DNA of 64,000 bases from Calothrix sp. NIES-2098 (GCA_002368175.1 AP018172.1:7009001-7073000), one strand, 5' to 3'. Positions 51,504 to 61,558 are shown, counted from the stretch's first letter. Notes: generated by a model from the letters alone, not told the origin. Program-made: numbers and translations.

Positions 51504-53276
51504 TTACGATGCTACCTGAGCAGCAGTTCTCGTCCGCCGTCTTCTACCATCGCTGACTTTTACAGGTGGTTCATCAGGAATCTGCATCAACAATGTCACA
51601 GTAGGTTGACATTGCAGTTCCCGACGGATGGAACGTTGCAATTCTCGCTCTAAGGTCCCTTGCAATCCACCCCAATCTACTTCTGATTGCTCGCCTTCGC
51701 TGGGTTGAGCAAATTCTGACCAACGAACGCTCAATATTTCTTCAATTCGCTGTTGTACCCATTTTTGTAGGAGCGATCGCTCTATACTGGTCACTACACC
51801 CCGCAGGTGAATTTCTGGCTTGGCTAATAATTTCCCACTCCAATCGATGGCTGCGGCGATGGTGACAATGCCTTCAGAAGCCATTCTTTGCCGTTCTTGC
51901 AATACTTTGGCACTGACCATCCCAGAACTAGTAGTATCCACCAGTTCAATCCCAGATGGTACTTTTCCAGCAACGCAGATGGCATCTTCTGTTAATTCCA
52001 CAATATCGCCATTCTGGATCACAATCATATTTTCTGGTTGAATACCCATACTCTGCGCTGTTTGGGCGTGCTTCACCAGCATTCGATGTTCGCCGTGGAA
52101 GGGTACAAAAAACTTTGGTCGAGTTAAGGCAATCATCAGTTTTTGGTCTTCTTGACAACCGTGACCAGAAACGTGAATTCCTTTGTCTCGACCATAGATT
52201 ACATTTGCTCCTTGGAGCATCAATTTATCTATAGTATTAACGACTGCGATCGTATTACCAGGAATCGGGTTAGCAGAGAAGACTACCGTATCACCTTGAC
52301 GAATTTTAATGTGGGGGTGTTCTTTATTGGCAATCCGAGTCATGGCTGACATTGGTTCGCCTTGAGAACCTGTAGTGAGAATCAGCACATTCTCATCTGG
52401 CAAACTGCGAATAGTATGCAACGGTTGCAGGAGATGATCGGGACACTTGATATAACCTAGATTGCGTGCATGAGCAATCAAATTTAGCATCGAACGCCCG
52501 ACAACTGTCACTGTGCGGTTGTGCTTCTGCGCCAGATCCAAAATCATGTTGATGCGATGAACGCTGGAAGCAAAAGTAGTGACAAATAATCTCCCGGTGG
52601 CTTGAGAGAAAATTCTGTCAAGATTAGGGTAAACGGAACGTTCCGAAGGGGTGAATCCTGGTACTTCTGAGTTGGTTGAATCACTCAACAAACAAAGCAC
52701 GCCTTTTTCACCATGTTCTGCTAGCCGTTGTAAGTCAAATCTTTCGCCATCGACTGGGGTGTGGTCAATTTTAAAATCTCCTGTATGAATAACTATACCT
52801 ATGGGTGTATGAATTGCAACGGTAAAGCTATCGGCGATGGAGTGGGTGTTGCGAATGTATTCAACAAAGAATGATTTGCCAATTCTGACTACATCGCGGG
52901 GGAGAACCGATCTTAATTCTGTGCGATCGCGTACTCCTGCTTCTTCTAATTTACCCTCTAGCATCGCCATCGCTAGTCTCGGGCCGTAAATTACGGGTAT
53001 TTCAAATTGCTTGAGGTGAAATGCAATGCCGCCGATATGGTCTTCATGACCGTGGGTGACAATCATTCCTTTAATTTTATGGCGGTTTTCCCGCAGATAG
53101 GTCATATCTGGCAGGACAATATTTACACCATGCATTGCCTCTGTAGGAAAGGCTAAACCTGCATCTAATAAAACAATTTCATCCTCATACTCGAAAACAC
53201 AAGTATTTTTACCAATTTCATGTAAACCGCCCAAAGGAATAATTTTCAGGGCGGAGTTAGCTTCGTTTTTAGCCAT
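51504..53276 (-). CDS. rnj: Ribonuclease J
   Basis: 590 residues with the metallo-beta-lactamase motif THGHEDHIGG (His75, His77, Asp79, His80), a beta-CASP domain, and the RNase J C-terminal domain. It has 5'-3' exonuclease and endonuclease activity and, with RNase E, is a main mRNA and rRNA processing enzyme in cyanobacteria. The C-terminal basic tail (DGRRRRTRTAAQVAS) is typical for the group. It lies downstream of dapA on the same strand with a 286-bp gap, as often seen in cyanobacteria. Confidence 0.96.
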   Translation of the reverse strand: MAKNEANSALKIIPLGGLHEIGKNTCVFEYEDEIVLLDAGLAFPTEAMHGVNIVLPDMTYLRENRHKIKGMIVTHGHEDHIGGIAFHLKQFEIPVIYGPRLAMAMLEGKLEEAGVRDRTELRSVLPRDVVRIGKSFFVEYIRNTHSIADSFTVAIHTPIGIVIHTGDFKIDHTPVDGERFDLQRLAEHGEKGVLCLLSDSTNSEVPGFTPSERSVYPNLDRIFSQATGRLFVTTFASSVHRINMILDLAQKHNRTVTVVGRSMLNLIAHARNLGYIKCPDHLLQPLHTIRSLPDENVLILTTGSQGEPMSAMTRIANKEHPHIKIRQGDTVVFSANPIPGNTIAVVNTIDKLMLQGANVIYGRDKGIHVSGHGCQEDQKLMIALTRPKFFVPFHGEHRMLVKHAQTAQSMGIQPENMIVIQNGDIVELTEDAICVAGKVPSGIELVDTTSSGMVSAKVLQERQRMASEGIVTIAAAIDWSGKLLAKPEIHLRGVVTSIERSLLQKWVQQRIEEILSVRWSEFAQPSEGEQSEVDWGGLQGTLERELQRSIRRELQCQPTVTLLMQIPDEPPVKVSDGRRRRTRTAAQVAS

Positions 53277-53562
53277 TTGCTCCTTGAATTGTTGTTTGTG
53301 GTTAATTTAAGTTAAAAAGTTAGCCTTTTGTATCAAAGACAACATTAGCTGTCTTATAAAGTCATTCCCAAAGCAGCCTAGTTTAAATCAGATTTTCTAT
53401 TGTTTGTTCAATAAAAATGGATTTTACGCTGAAGGATTCATAGTATAACTATTCAGTCGTAGCACAGGAGTTTCAAGTGCAACCTGGTAATTTTATGTAT
53501 TTTCCTTATTTATTATGTATCTTTGGAAACTCATAACTTGCTATTACCCAACAAGTTAGTAC

Positions 53563-54447
53563 TTACATTAAACTTAGTTCTTTTAGCACCACCTCTAACT
53601 TGTGGCTGACTTCTGGATCGGCTTCGCATAGCGGTGGACGTGTTGAACCTACCTCCCAACCTTGAAGTTTTAGTGCTTTTTTAACTGGAATGGGATTTGT
53701 AGTTAAAAATAAAGCTTTAAACAGTGGAAAAAGTTGAAGATGAATTTGAGTCGCAACTTGGGTTTTACCCGCACTGAAAGCTTGAATCATCTGCTGTAGT
53801 TGGTTTCCTACCAGATGAGAAGCTACGCTCACCACACCCTTTGCGCCGATCGCTAACAAAGGCAGGGTTAAAGAATCATCTCCAGCGTAAATCTGAAATT
53901 CTGGTGGTGTCAAGCGGCGAATTTCACTCGCTTGATCCAAACTTCCACTAGCTTCTTTTATCCCAACAATATTATTTATCTCCGCTAACCGGGCAACTGT
54001 TTCGGCACTAAGGTTTTGACCGGTACGACCGGGAATGTTGTACAACAGTACGGGCAGGTCGGGACAGGCTTGCGCTACCGCCTGAAAGTGCTGATAAAGT
54101 CCTGCTTGCGGCGGTTTATTGTAATAAGGAACAACTTGTAAAGTCCCATGTACTCCTATTTTAGCTGCCTTTTGGGTGGCAGAGATCGCTTCTTTGGTGG
54201 AGTTGGAACCACACCCTGCTATTACCTTGGCTTTTCCAGCTACAGCCTGCAACACTTGAACAAACAACTGGTATTCCTCATCCCAAGTCAGAGTAGGAGA
54301 TTCCCCAGTTGTACCACACACTACTAATGTATCTGTACCGTTGTTAGCTAGATGTGCTGCTAGTTCTGCCGCTACATCATAGTTGACACTGCCGTCTTCT
54401 TTAAACGGCGTAATCATAGCGGTTAAAACTTTGCCAAAATCTCCCAC
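53563..54447 (-). CDS. dapA: 4-hydroxy-tetrahydrodipicolinate synthase
   Basis: 294 residues, the usual length. Active-site residues are visible: Schiff-base Lys164 in VGIKEASG, Tyr136 in LLYNIPGR, and the substrate-binding GTTGES (about 45-50). It condenses pyruvate with aspartate semialdehyde in the lysine/diaminopimelate pathway. The start is a GTG at 54447 with AGGAG about 10 bases upstream. It sits directly downstream of asd, which supplies its substrate. Confidence 0.97.
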   Translation of the reverse strand: MGDFGKVLTAMITPFKEDGSVNYDVAAELAAHLANNGTDTLVVCGTTGESPTLTWDEEYQLFVQVLQAVAGKAKVIAGCGSNSTKEAISATQKAAKIGVHGTLQVVPYYNKPPQAGLYQHFQAVAQACPDLPVLLYNIPGRTGQNLSAETVARLAEINNIVGIKEASGSLDQASEIRRLTPPEFQIYAGDDSLTLPLLAIGAKGVVSVASHLVGNQLQQMIQAFSAGKTQVATQIHLQLFPLFKALFLTTNPIPVKKALKLQGWEVGSTRPPLCEADPEVSHKLEVVLKELSLM

Positions 54448-54620
54448 CCTTTTCTCACTCCTGATTTCCCTTTTAATTTTTTATTTCTTGGTGGTTTTTC
54501 TATTTTAGTACCCTATCTGCAAATTGCTGGCAAGCGTGTTCCGCAAATTTGCTAAGATCGATAATGATAGAGATTTTCAAGCATCAATGCCCAAAATCTA
54601 AATTTTCTATTTAATTTTTT

Positions 54621-55664
54621 CTAGCTTGTAACTTTTGCTGTAGCAGGTTTCAGCAGATTTTTTTCTACCAATAACTCAGCAATTTGTACTGCATTCAATG
54701 CTGCGCCTTTACGGATTTGATCGCCACATAGCCACAGTTCTAAGCCACAAGGATGAGAAATGTCTTGACGAATTCTTCCCACTAAAACTTCATCTCGACC
54801 AGTGGCTTCTATTGGCATAGGAAAATGATTTGCCCGCCAATCTTCTACCAATTTAACTCCAGGAGAGTGGCTTAAAATTTCTCTAGCTTCATCTGGACTA
54901 AATGGTGCGTCAAATTCTATATTAACTGCTTCTGAGTGGGCACGAAGTACGGGAACCCGCACACAAGTAGCGGTAATTCGGATTTGCTGGGTGCCAAAAA
55001 TTTTGCGAGTTTCGTTGACCATTTTCATTTCTTCCTCGCAGTATCCCCAATCGTTGAGTGGGGAATTATGAGGAAATAAATTAAATGCCAACGGGTAAGG
55101 CAATACTTCGGCAACTGGTGTTTTTCCCTCTAAGATGTCTCTTGTTTGAGTTTTCACTTCTGCCATTGCTTTTGCACCAGCACCACTAGCAGATTGGTAG
55201 GTGGCAACTACAAGCCTTTTGATGGGTCTAATTTTGTGTAAAGGCCATAATACCACTGCCATCAAAATTGTTGTGCAGTTGGGATTAGCAATAATCCCTT
55301 GATGATCGGCAGCAGCTTGAGGATTTACCTCTGGTACTATCAAAGGAACTTCCTCTCTCATCCGGAAGGCACTGGAGTTATCAATTACTACTGCGCCTTT
55401 ATCTACTGCTTTTGCTGCCCAAGTTTTGGATGTCGAACCACCTGCACTTGCCAGTACTATATCTATACCCTCAAAGGCGCGATCGCTGACTGCCTCTATG
55501 GGTAAATTTTCTCCTTTAAAAGGCAGCGTCCGCCCGACGCTTTTTTCTGAGGCTAACAATTTTAAATTGGATATCGGAAAATTCCGACTCTCCAATAATT
55601 CCAGCAACTCAGTACCAACAGCACCAGTTGCGCCCAAAATAGCTACACTATAGGATTTAGACAA
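54621..55664 (-). CDS. asd: Aspartate-semialdehyde dehydrogenase
   Basis: 347 residues. GATGAVGTELLELL (10-23) binds NADPH, and catalytic Cys130 lies in NPNCTT. It makes aspartate semialdehyde for lysine, methionine and threonine synthesis. The start is a TTG at 55664: AAAGGAGG lies 10-17 bases upstream, and the product begins exactly like the family. It is followed by dapA after 173 bp on the same strand. Confidence 0.97.
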   Translation of the reverse strand: MSKSYSVAILGATGAVGTELLELLESRNFPISNLKLLASEKSVGRTLPFKGENLPIEAVSDRAFEGIDIVLASAGGSTSKTWAAKAVDKGAVVIDNSSAFRMREEVPLIVPEVNPQAAADHQGIIANPNCTTILMAVVLWPLHKIRPIKRLVVATYQSASGAGAKAMAEVKTQTRDILEGKTPVAEVLPYPLAFNLFPHNSPLNDWGYCEEEMKMVNETRKIFGTQQIRITATCVRVPVLRAHSEAVNIEFDAPFSPDEAREILSHSPGVKLVEDWRANHFPMPIEATGRDEVLVGRIRQDISHPCGLELWLCGDQIRKGAALNAVQIAELLVEKNLLKPATAKVTS

Positions 55665-56491
55665 CCTTACTCCCTCCTTTAAGAGGTTATTTATGATTTA
55701 TTGAACGAAAGCAAAACTTATTTCACTATATTAATTGGCAGTTTTATACATTAAATTAAATAAATTTTTATTTATACTATTAACTTTTCTCAATTTAGTA
55801 AATTAAGTAACGTTTCACTTTTCGCTAATTTCCTTTGCTTTTCTGACATTCATATTTTGTTACTTTTATTTAAATTATTTTATTATACAACGAATTTATC
55901 AGCAGCGAAAGAATTAAAATTCTTTGATTAGGCATTGTTGAAGTTTCATAGTTTGCCAGCTAAGTCAACAATTTTGCCCGTGCAATTGTGCTGCAAAGAT
56001 GATGGATGTACTATGATCCAAGTGAAACAAACCAGTCAAACAACAATCTGAGCAATGCAGCAATGCAACCAGTCCCAATAAGTCTGAAATGGGAATCCAA
56101 AATTCCTATTTGAAGACCAGGATATCACGCTGTTAGCCCTATGAATCATAAATCCACTTTTGTGTCTGGATATGGAGTGCGCAACCCCCAAATATCAGCA
56201 CATAAGCTGTGGTGGGTGATTCTAGAAGCAACGATTGGGACTCGGTATGGATCGCTGTATTGTAATCGACATTTTGTAGATGCGATCGGTAAACTTATTG
56301 CGCTAAAGTGTTCAGTCTTTTGCCATTAGCAGTACACTGGATAACTGCTGAGGGGCAGTTATCCAGATTTGGATTCTGATTATGCCTTGTGGGCATTTGC
56401 CATCCCAGCTAAGAGACATTAACGAACAGCAGCGATCGATCGCATATTGTCTGTACTCGGAGTCAAAAATACCAGAAAACAGAGACGAAGC
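55665..56491. other. Long divergent region between asd and tig
   Basis: 827 bp. 55680-55930 is AT-rich. A 62-codon frame at 56141-56329 has no ribosome-binding site, but it ends 8 bp before a perfect hairpin (56337-56366). The hairpin may end a small transcript or act in the tig leader. No known RNA family was recognised. Confidence 0.45.
56337..56366 (+). terminator. Perfect 12-bp hairpin upstream of tig
   Basis: CTGGATAACTGC (56337-56348) and GCAGTTATCCAG (56355-56366) enclose a 6-base loop (TGAGGG), followed only by ATTTGG. It could be a terminator/attenuator or a leader hairpin, 125 bp before the tig start codon. Confidence 0.5.
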
Positions 56492-57916
56492 ATGAAAGTC
56501 ACCCAGGAAAAACTTCCCGCCAGTCAAATAGGATTGGAAATAGAAATTACGCCGGAAATTACCAAACAAACCTACGAACAGGTAATTAAAAACCTAGCTA
56601 GTACTGCCAATATTCCTGGGTTTCGCAAAGGCAAAGTGCCTCGGCAGATATTGCTACAACGCCTAGGCACAACTCGCATCAAGGCCGCAGCCCTAGAAGA
56701 ACTAATTCAAGATGGCATTGAAAAAGCTGTCAAACAAGAAGAAATTCCAGCAATTGGGCAACCGCAGTTACGCTCTGACTTTGAAGAATTGATTAATAAT
56801 TATCAACCAGGGCAACCGCTAACTTTTTCGGCTGCTGTCGATGTGGAACCAGAAATCCAGATAGACCAGTATACAGGTTTGCAAGCCAAAGCGGAGGAAG
56901 TCAAATATGACCCAGCTCGCGTTGATGAGGTTCTGGATAAGGAACGTCAAGAACTGGCAACTTTGATTCCGGTGGAAGGGCGTGCGGCTCAAATTGGCGA
57001 TGTCGCAGTCTTAGATTTTAAAGGGGTATTGGCAAAAGCTGAAGGAGAAGACGAATCGGTAGAACCAACGCCCATTCCTGGGGGAGAAGCGACTGATTTT
57101 CAAGTCGAATTATACGAAGATCGATTTATTCCCGGATTTGTATCTGGCATAGTGGGAATGAATCCAGGGGAAACCAAAGAAATTTCGGCGCAATTCCCAG
57201 ATCCTTATGCTAACGAAGAGTTAGCAGGCAAACCCGCCATATTTACCGTGACTCTGAATGAACTCAAAGAAAAAGAGTTACCTGAATTAGATGATGACTT
57301 TGCTAAAGAAGTCAGCGACTTTGACACATTAGCCGAGTTGCGCGCTTCTTTAGAAGAGCGCTATCAAAAAGAAGCGGAACAGAAAACCAAAGCCAATAAG
57401 CAAGAAGCCTTATTAGCGGAACTGCTCAAGCACGTCCAAGTTGACTTACCAGCCACTTTAATTGAGCAGGAAGTTGATGCGATGCTGACGCAAACAGCAA
57501 TTCGGCTGTCGCAGCAGGGATTAGATGTGCGGAAATTGTTTACCCAAGATATCATTCCGCAGTTACGAGCGCGATCGCGCGATGAAGCTATTGAACGCCT
57601 AAAACGCTCCCTTGCTTTGCGCGAAGTCAGCAAACGCGAATCTATCCAGGTGACAGATCAAGAAATTAAAGCTAGAGTCACAGAACTTCTAGAGCAGTAC
57701 TCGCAAGAAGATGTAGACGAAGATAGACTGCGTTCAGTAGTGGAAAACGAACTGTCAACCGAAAAAATCGTCGATTGGCTGTTAGAGAACTCCGCAGTTG
57801 AACTTGTCCCCGAAGGTTCTTTGAGTACCCCAGAAGCAACCGAAACTGTAGATACTGAAGTAGAGGGAGAAATTGGCGAAGCCGCTACTAGCGACGAGTC
57901 CACCAATCCTGAATAA
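56492..57916 (+). CDS. tig: Trigger factor (ribosome-associated chaperone, peptidyl-prolyl isomerase)
   Basis: 474 residues from the ATG at 56492 (MKVTQEKLPASQIGLEIEIT); an upstream in-frame start at 56447 adds 15 residues not found in the family. Domains: ribosome-binding domain with the signature IPGFRKGKVPRQIL (about 36-49; usual F-R-K), FKBP-type isomerase domain (about 165-250) and the C-terminal helical chaperone arms, ending in an acidic tail. It binds nascent chains at the ribosome exit. The tig-clpP-clpX order is widely conserved. Confidence 0.96.
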   Translation: MKVTQEKLPASQIGLEIEITPEITKQTYEQVIKNLASTANIPGFRKGKVPRQILLQRLGTTRIKAAALEELIQDGIEKAVKQEEIPAIGQPQLRSDFEELINNYQPGQPLTFSAAVDVEPEIQIDQYTGLQAKAEEVKYDPARVDEVLDKERQELATLIPVEGRAAQIGDVAVLDFKGVLAKAEGEDESVEPTPIPGGEATDFQVELYEDRFIPGFVSGIVGMNPGETKEISAQFPDPYANEELAGKPAIFTVTLNELKEKELPELDDDFAKEVSDFDTLAELRASLEERYQKEAEQKTKANKQEALLAELLKHVQVDLPATLIEQEVDAMLTQTAIRLSQQGLDVRKLFTQDIIPQLRARSRDEAIERLKRSLALREVSKRESIQVTDQEIKARVTELLEQYSQEDVDEDRLRSVVENELSTEKIVDWLLENSAVELVPEGSLSTPEATETVDTEVEGEIGEAATSDESTNPE

Positions 57917-58372
57917 GTTCGTAGTCAGGACTTTAATCCTGGATTTTGAAACACTCAAGTCCTGATCTGACTCTGTGAATTAAGACTTCTGCCGTGCTGT
58001 ACTTGTGCAACATGGCAGAAATAACGACCTACTTGCAAAAAGTGAAAAAGTCTGTAAAATTAGCTTTCTTAAGCTTCTGACTTTTTGCAGTCACTCATCG
58101 GGAGCCTTTTGATTGGGGGCTAAAGGCTAGACTCAGCAGTTTTTCAAGCCAAGTACGTGGCTGGTTAGCGATCGCTTAAACTTAATACAATGGTTAAGAA
58201 ATTTTAAAGAAAATACTAACTCTATTGCTGCTGCGGCTAGATACGGTGTTACAGGAGAAATTTAGATGAGGCATAATGGTTAACACATAGCGCAAATAAA
58301 AATCTAAATTAGTGAAAGAGGCAGTGTTTACTGCTTCGATCTTTGTCCCACTTAGTTGTCAAATGTTTTTTT
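57917..58372. other. tig-clpP intergenic region with several hairpins
   Basis: TCAGGACTT (57925-57933) pairs with AAGTCCTGA (57957-57965), and TTCTGCCGTG (57987-57996) pairs with CATGGCAGAA (58011-58020). A third pair, TGCAAAAAGT / ACTTTTTGCA (about 58035-58088), spans 50 bases. The first two probably terminate tig; the rest may shape the clpP leader. Confidence 0.45.
57925..57965 (+). terminator. Probable tig terminator hairpin
   Basis: A perfect 9-bp inverted repeat with a 23-base interior that includes a smaller CAGGA/TCCTG hairpin, 8 bp after the tig stop codon. No strong T-run. Confidence 0.45.
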
Positions 58373-59071
58373 ATGCTTCTATCGCAGTCGGGAAATTACC
58401 CAATTAGCAGCTTAAGTCGAATAAATATTAATTCTCACTTGAGCGGCCCCAACAACATCGTACCGATGGTTGTAGAGCAGTCTGGTATGGGAGAAAGGGC
58501 ATTCGACATTTACTCCCGCCTGCTAAGAGAACGGATTATCTTTTTGGGAACTCCCATAGACGATGCCGTTGCTAATTCGATTGTTGCCCAATTGTTGTTC
58601 CTGGATGCCGAAGACTCAGAAAAGGACATTCAGCTATACATTAACTCTCCTGGCGGCTCGGTCTACGCAGGCATGGCAATCTATGATACAATACAGCAAA
58701 TCCGTCCTGATGTTGTTACCATCTGTTTTGGATTAGCCGCAAGCATGGGGGCATTTTTGTTAACAGCAGGGACTAGGGGTAAGCGGATGTCTCTACCTGA
58801 CTCCCGGATTATGATTCACCAACCACTTGGTGGCGCTCAAGGTCAGGCAATTGACATTGAAATTCAAGCGAGAGAAATTCTTTACATTAAGGCTAAGTTA
58901 AATCAGTTGCTGTCTGAGCATACTGGTCAGCCCCTAGAAAGAATTGAAGCAGATACAGAACGCGACTTTTTCATGTCGGCAGAAGAAGCGAAGACCTATG
59001 GTTTAATCGACCAAGTCATTTCCAGACAAAATATTCCCACACCAGGGGAAAACGTCACCATTCTGAAATAA
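58373..59071 (+). CDS. clpP: ATP-dependent Clp protease proteolytic subunit
   Basis: 232 residues from the ATG at 58373 (MLLSQSGNYPISSLSR), preferred over a TTG 10 codons upstream. Catalytic Ser124 (GLAASMGAF) and His149 (RIMIHQPLGG) are present, and the acid residue follows near ERIEADTERDFF. It is one of several cyanobacterial ClpP paralogues, the one paired with clpX. The N-terminal 40 residues before VVEQSGMGERAF are a longer leader than in E. coli ClpP. Confidence 0.95.
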   Translation: MLLSQSGNYPISSLSRININSHLSGPNNIVPMVVEQSGMGERAFDIYSRLLRERIIFLGTPIDDAVANSIVAQLLFLDAEDSEKDIQLYINSPGGSVYAGMAIYDTIQQIRPDVVTICFGLAASMGAFLLTAGTRGKRMSLPDSRIMIHQPLGGAQGQAIDIEIQAREILYIKAKLNQLLSEHTGQPLERIEADTERDFFMSAEEAKTYGLIDQVISRQNIPTPGENVTILK

Positions 59072-59080
59072 GAGGCTGGT

Positions 59081-60424
59081 ATGTCTAAATACGACTCCCA
59101 TTTAAAATGTTCGTTTTGTGGCAAGTCTCAAGAGCAGGTGCGTAAATTGATCGCAGGGCCGGGAGTCTACATCTGCGATGAATGCGTTGACTTGTGTAAT
59201 GAAATACTAGATGAAGAGTTACTCGACACTAATGGTGCAGCAGCGTCGCAACCAGCACCAAAGTCCGAGCCTCCTCAAAAACGCCGTGCCCGCTCTTCCA
59301 GTCTCTCCTTTAATCAAATTCCCAAGCCCAGAGAGATTAAAAAGTATCTGGACGAACATGTCATTGGTCAAGACGAAGCGAAGAAAGTATTGTCAGTTGC
59401 GGTTTACAATCACTATAAGCGTCTGGCAATAGTTCAATCTAAAGCCAGTGGTAAAGCCGGGGCGGAAGATGCTGTAGAACTGCAAAAGTCTAATATTTTG
59501 TTAATTGGCCCCACTGGTTGCGGTAAAACCCTCTTGGCGCAAACGCTAGCGAAAATTTTAGATGTACCCTTTGCGGTTGCTGATGCCACAACTCTAACGG
59601 AAGCGGGTTATGTGGGCGAAGATGTGGAAAATATCTTGCTGCGACTGTTGCAAGTGGCAGACTTGGATGTAGAAGAAGCGCAACGGGGAATTATCTATAT
59701 CGATGAAATTGACAAAATTGCTCGCAAGAGTGAGAACCCCTCAATTACACGCGATGTTTCTGGCGAAGGCGTACAGCAAGCTTTGCTGAAAATGTTGGAG
59801 GGAACGATCGCTAACGTACCACCCCAAGGAGGACGTAAGCATCCCTATCAAGACTGTATCCAAATTGATACCAGCAACATCTTATTTATTTGTGGTGGAG
59901 CCTTCGTTGGCTTAGAGAAAGTTGTAGATCAGAGAGTGGGTAAAAAGTCAATAGGCTTTGTGCAACCTGGAGAAGGGCAAACAAAAGAAAAACGGGCAGC
60001 AGATACGCTGCGCTATCTAGAACCGGATGACTTGGTAAAATTTGGCATGATTCCCGAATTTATCGGGCGCATACCGATGGTAGCCGTGGTAGATCCGCTA
60101 GATGAAGAAGCTTTAATGGCGATTCTCACCCAACCACGCAGTGCTTTAGTCAAGCAGTATCAAAAACTGCTGAAGATGGACAATGTCCAATTAGACTTTA
60201 AACCAGAAGCCTTGCGAGCGATCGCTCAAGAAGCCTACCGCCGCAAAACTGGTGCTAGAGCATTACGAGGCATTGTCGAAGAACTCATGTTGGATGTAAT
60301 GTACGAGTTACCCTCTCGCAAAGACGTAACTCGCTGTACAGTCACGCGAGAAATGGTTGAAAAGCGTTCCACCGCTGAACTTTTAGTACATCCTTCTTCC
60401 CTACCCAAGCCAGAATCAGCTTAA
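59081..60424 (+). CDS. clpX: ATP-dependent Clp protease ATP-binding subunit ClpX
   Basis: 447 residues. The N-terminal zinc-binding domain has Cys10, Cys13, Cys32 and Cys35. The AAA+ module has Walker A GPTGCGKT (143-150), Walker B IIYIDEIDKI, the pore loop GYVGEDVE and the RKH-region motif GGRKHPYQ. It unfolds substrates and feeds them to ClpP. It starts 9 bp after clpP, clearly in one operon. A structured repeat follows the stop codon. Confidence 0.98.
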   Translation: MSKYDSHLKCSFCGKSQEQVRKLIAGPGVYICDECVDLCNEILDEELLDTNGAAASQPAPKSEPPQKRRARSSSLSFNQIPKPREIKKYLDEHVIGQDEAKKVLSVAVYNHYKRLAIVQSKASGKAGAEDAVELQKSNILLIGPTGCGKTLLAQTLAKILDVPFAVADATTLTEAGYVGEDVENILLRLLQVADLDVEEAQRGIIYIDEIDKIARKSENPSITRDVSGEGVQQALLKMLEGTIANVPPQGGRKHPYQDCIQIDTSNILFICGGAFVGLEKVVDQRVGKKSIGFVQPGEGQTKEKRAADTLRYLEPDDLVKFGMIPEFIGRIPMVAVVDPLDEEALMAILTQPRSALVKQYQKLLKMDNVQLDFKPEALRAIAQEAYRRKTGARALRGIVEELMLDVMYELPSRKDVTRCTVTREMVEKRSTAELLVHPSSLPKPESA

Positions 60425-60484
60425 TAGTCATTAGTCATGAGTCATTAGTACAAAGAAATCATAAATAATAAAGAACAAGTGACC

Positions 60485-60540
60485 CTGACGGGTTCGGCAG
60501 TTGCTACAAGTCGGGGAACCCGCCCAACGCACTGCCTCAC
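60485..60540. repeat. Dispersed structured repeat, copy 3 (pseudoknot type)
   Basis: CGGGTTC (60489-60495) pairs perfectly with GAACCCG (60516-60522). GGCAGT[T]GC (60496-60504) pairs with GCACTGCC (60529-60536) with one bulged T. The stems interleave. It lies between clpX and the alpha/beta hydrolase gene and is the best-preserved of the three copies. Confidence 0.65.
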
Positions 60541-60563
60541 AAATGACAAGGGACAAATGACCA

Positions 60564-61481
60564 ATGCCTTACATTAATGTTCGTGGTGTTGAGCATTACT
60601 ACGAGTGGGTGAAAAAACCATCAGAGTCTCTGGTAAAGCCAGTGATGGTTTTCATCCACGGTTGGGCTGGTTCGGCGAGGTATTGGCGAAGCACAGCTGA
60701 TGCTTTATTAGACCAATTTGATTGTTTACTCTACGATTTGCGGGGCTTTGGGCGTTCCCGTGGCAAACCTACAATAGTTCAAGCCAGCGAATCTGTTGCT
60801 GAATCTAAATCTCCCCAAGAAGAAGTAGCAGCGATTCAAGAATTAACTTATGAATTAGAAGAATACGCTGATGACTTAGCAGCATTGCTAGATGAGTTGC
60901 AGCTTCAGCGTGTCTATATAAATGCTCACTCAATGGGCGCATCGATTGCAGCTTTATTTTTTAATCGCTATCCCCAAAGAGTCGAACGGGGAATTTTGAC
61001 TTGTAGTGGAATTTTTGAGTACGATGAAAAAGCTTTTGCGGCTTTTCATAAATTTGGTGGTTATGTAGTCAAATTCCGTCCCAAGTGGTTAGGAAAAATA
61101 CCATTGGTTGACCGAATGTTTATGGCAAGATTTTTGCATCGCACCATACCAAAATTTGAGCGTCAGGCGTTTTTGCAAGATTTTTTAGAAGCTGATTATG
61201 ATGCTGCTCTTGGAACAATTTTCACTTCGGTAAGTAAAGCACAATCGGAAGTGATGCCACAGGAGTTTGCTAAATTGACAGTACCAGTACTGTTAGTTGC
61301 AGGGGAGTATGACAAGATTATTCCGGCTGAGATGGGTCGACAAGCAGCAGCGATGAATGACAAAGTTGAGTTTGTGATGCTTCCTAAGACTGCGCATTTC
61401 CCAATGTTAGAAGATGCTCCGAATTACTTACAACGGGTGCGGGAGTTTTTGCAAATTCCCTCAGCAGATAGGGCTGATTAG
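60564..61481 (+). CDS. Alpha/beta hydrolase
   Basis: 305 residues with the alpha/beta hydrolase core: oxyanion-hole motif HGWAGSARYW (32-41), nucleophile elbow AHSMGAS with Ser123, acid strand VLLVAGEYDKIIP and catalytic His in KTAHFPMLEDAP. A charged 30-residue insertion (about 70-100) precedes the nucleophile. Substrate unknown: esterase, lipase or C-C hydrolase are all possible. It is downstream of clpX on the same strand, separated by a repeat. Confidence 0.9.
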   Translation: MPYINVRGVEHYYEWVKKPSESLVKPVMVFIHGWAGSARYWRSTADALLDQFDCLLYDLRGFGRSRGKPTIVQASESVAESKSPQEEVAAIQELTYELEEYADDLAALLDELQLQRVYINAHSMGASIAALFFNRYPQRVERGILTCSGIFEYDEKAFAAFHKFGGYVVKFRPKWLGKIPLVDRMFMARFLHRTIPKFERQAFLQDFLEADYDAALGTIFTSVSKAQSEVMPQEFAKLTVPVLLVAGEYDKIIPAEMGRQAAAMNDKVEFVMLPKTAHFPMLEDAPNYLQRVREFLQIPSADRAD

Positions 61482-61558
61482 ACAATCGCTCTCCCGTCTG
61501 CGACTCCGCGACTCTGGGTGAGAAAAACCACAAAGTCACAAAGGCACAGAGAAAGGAA

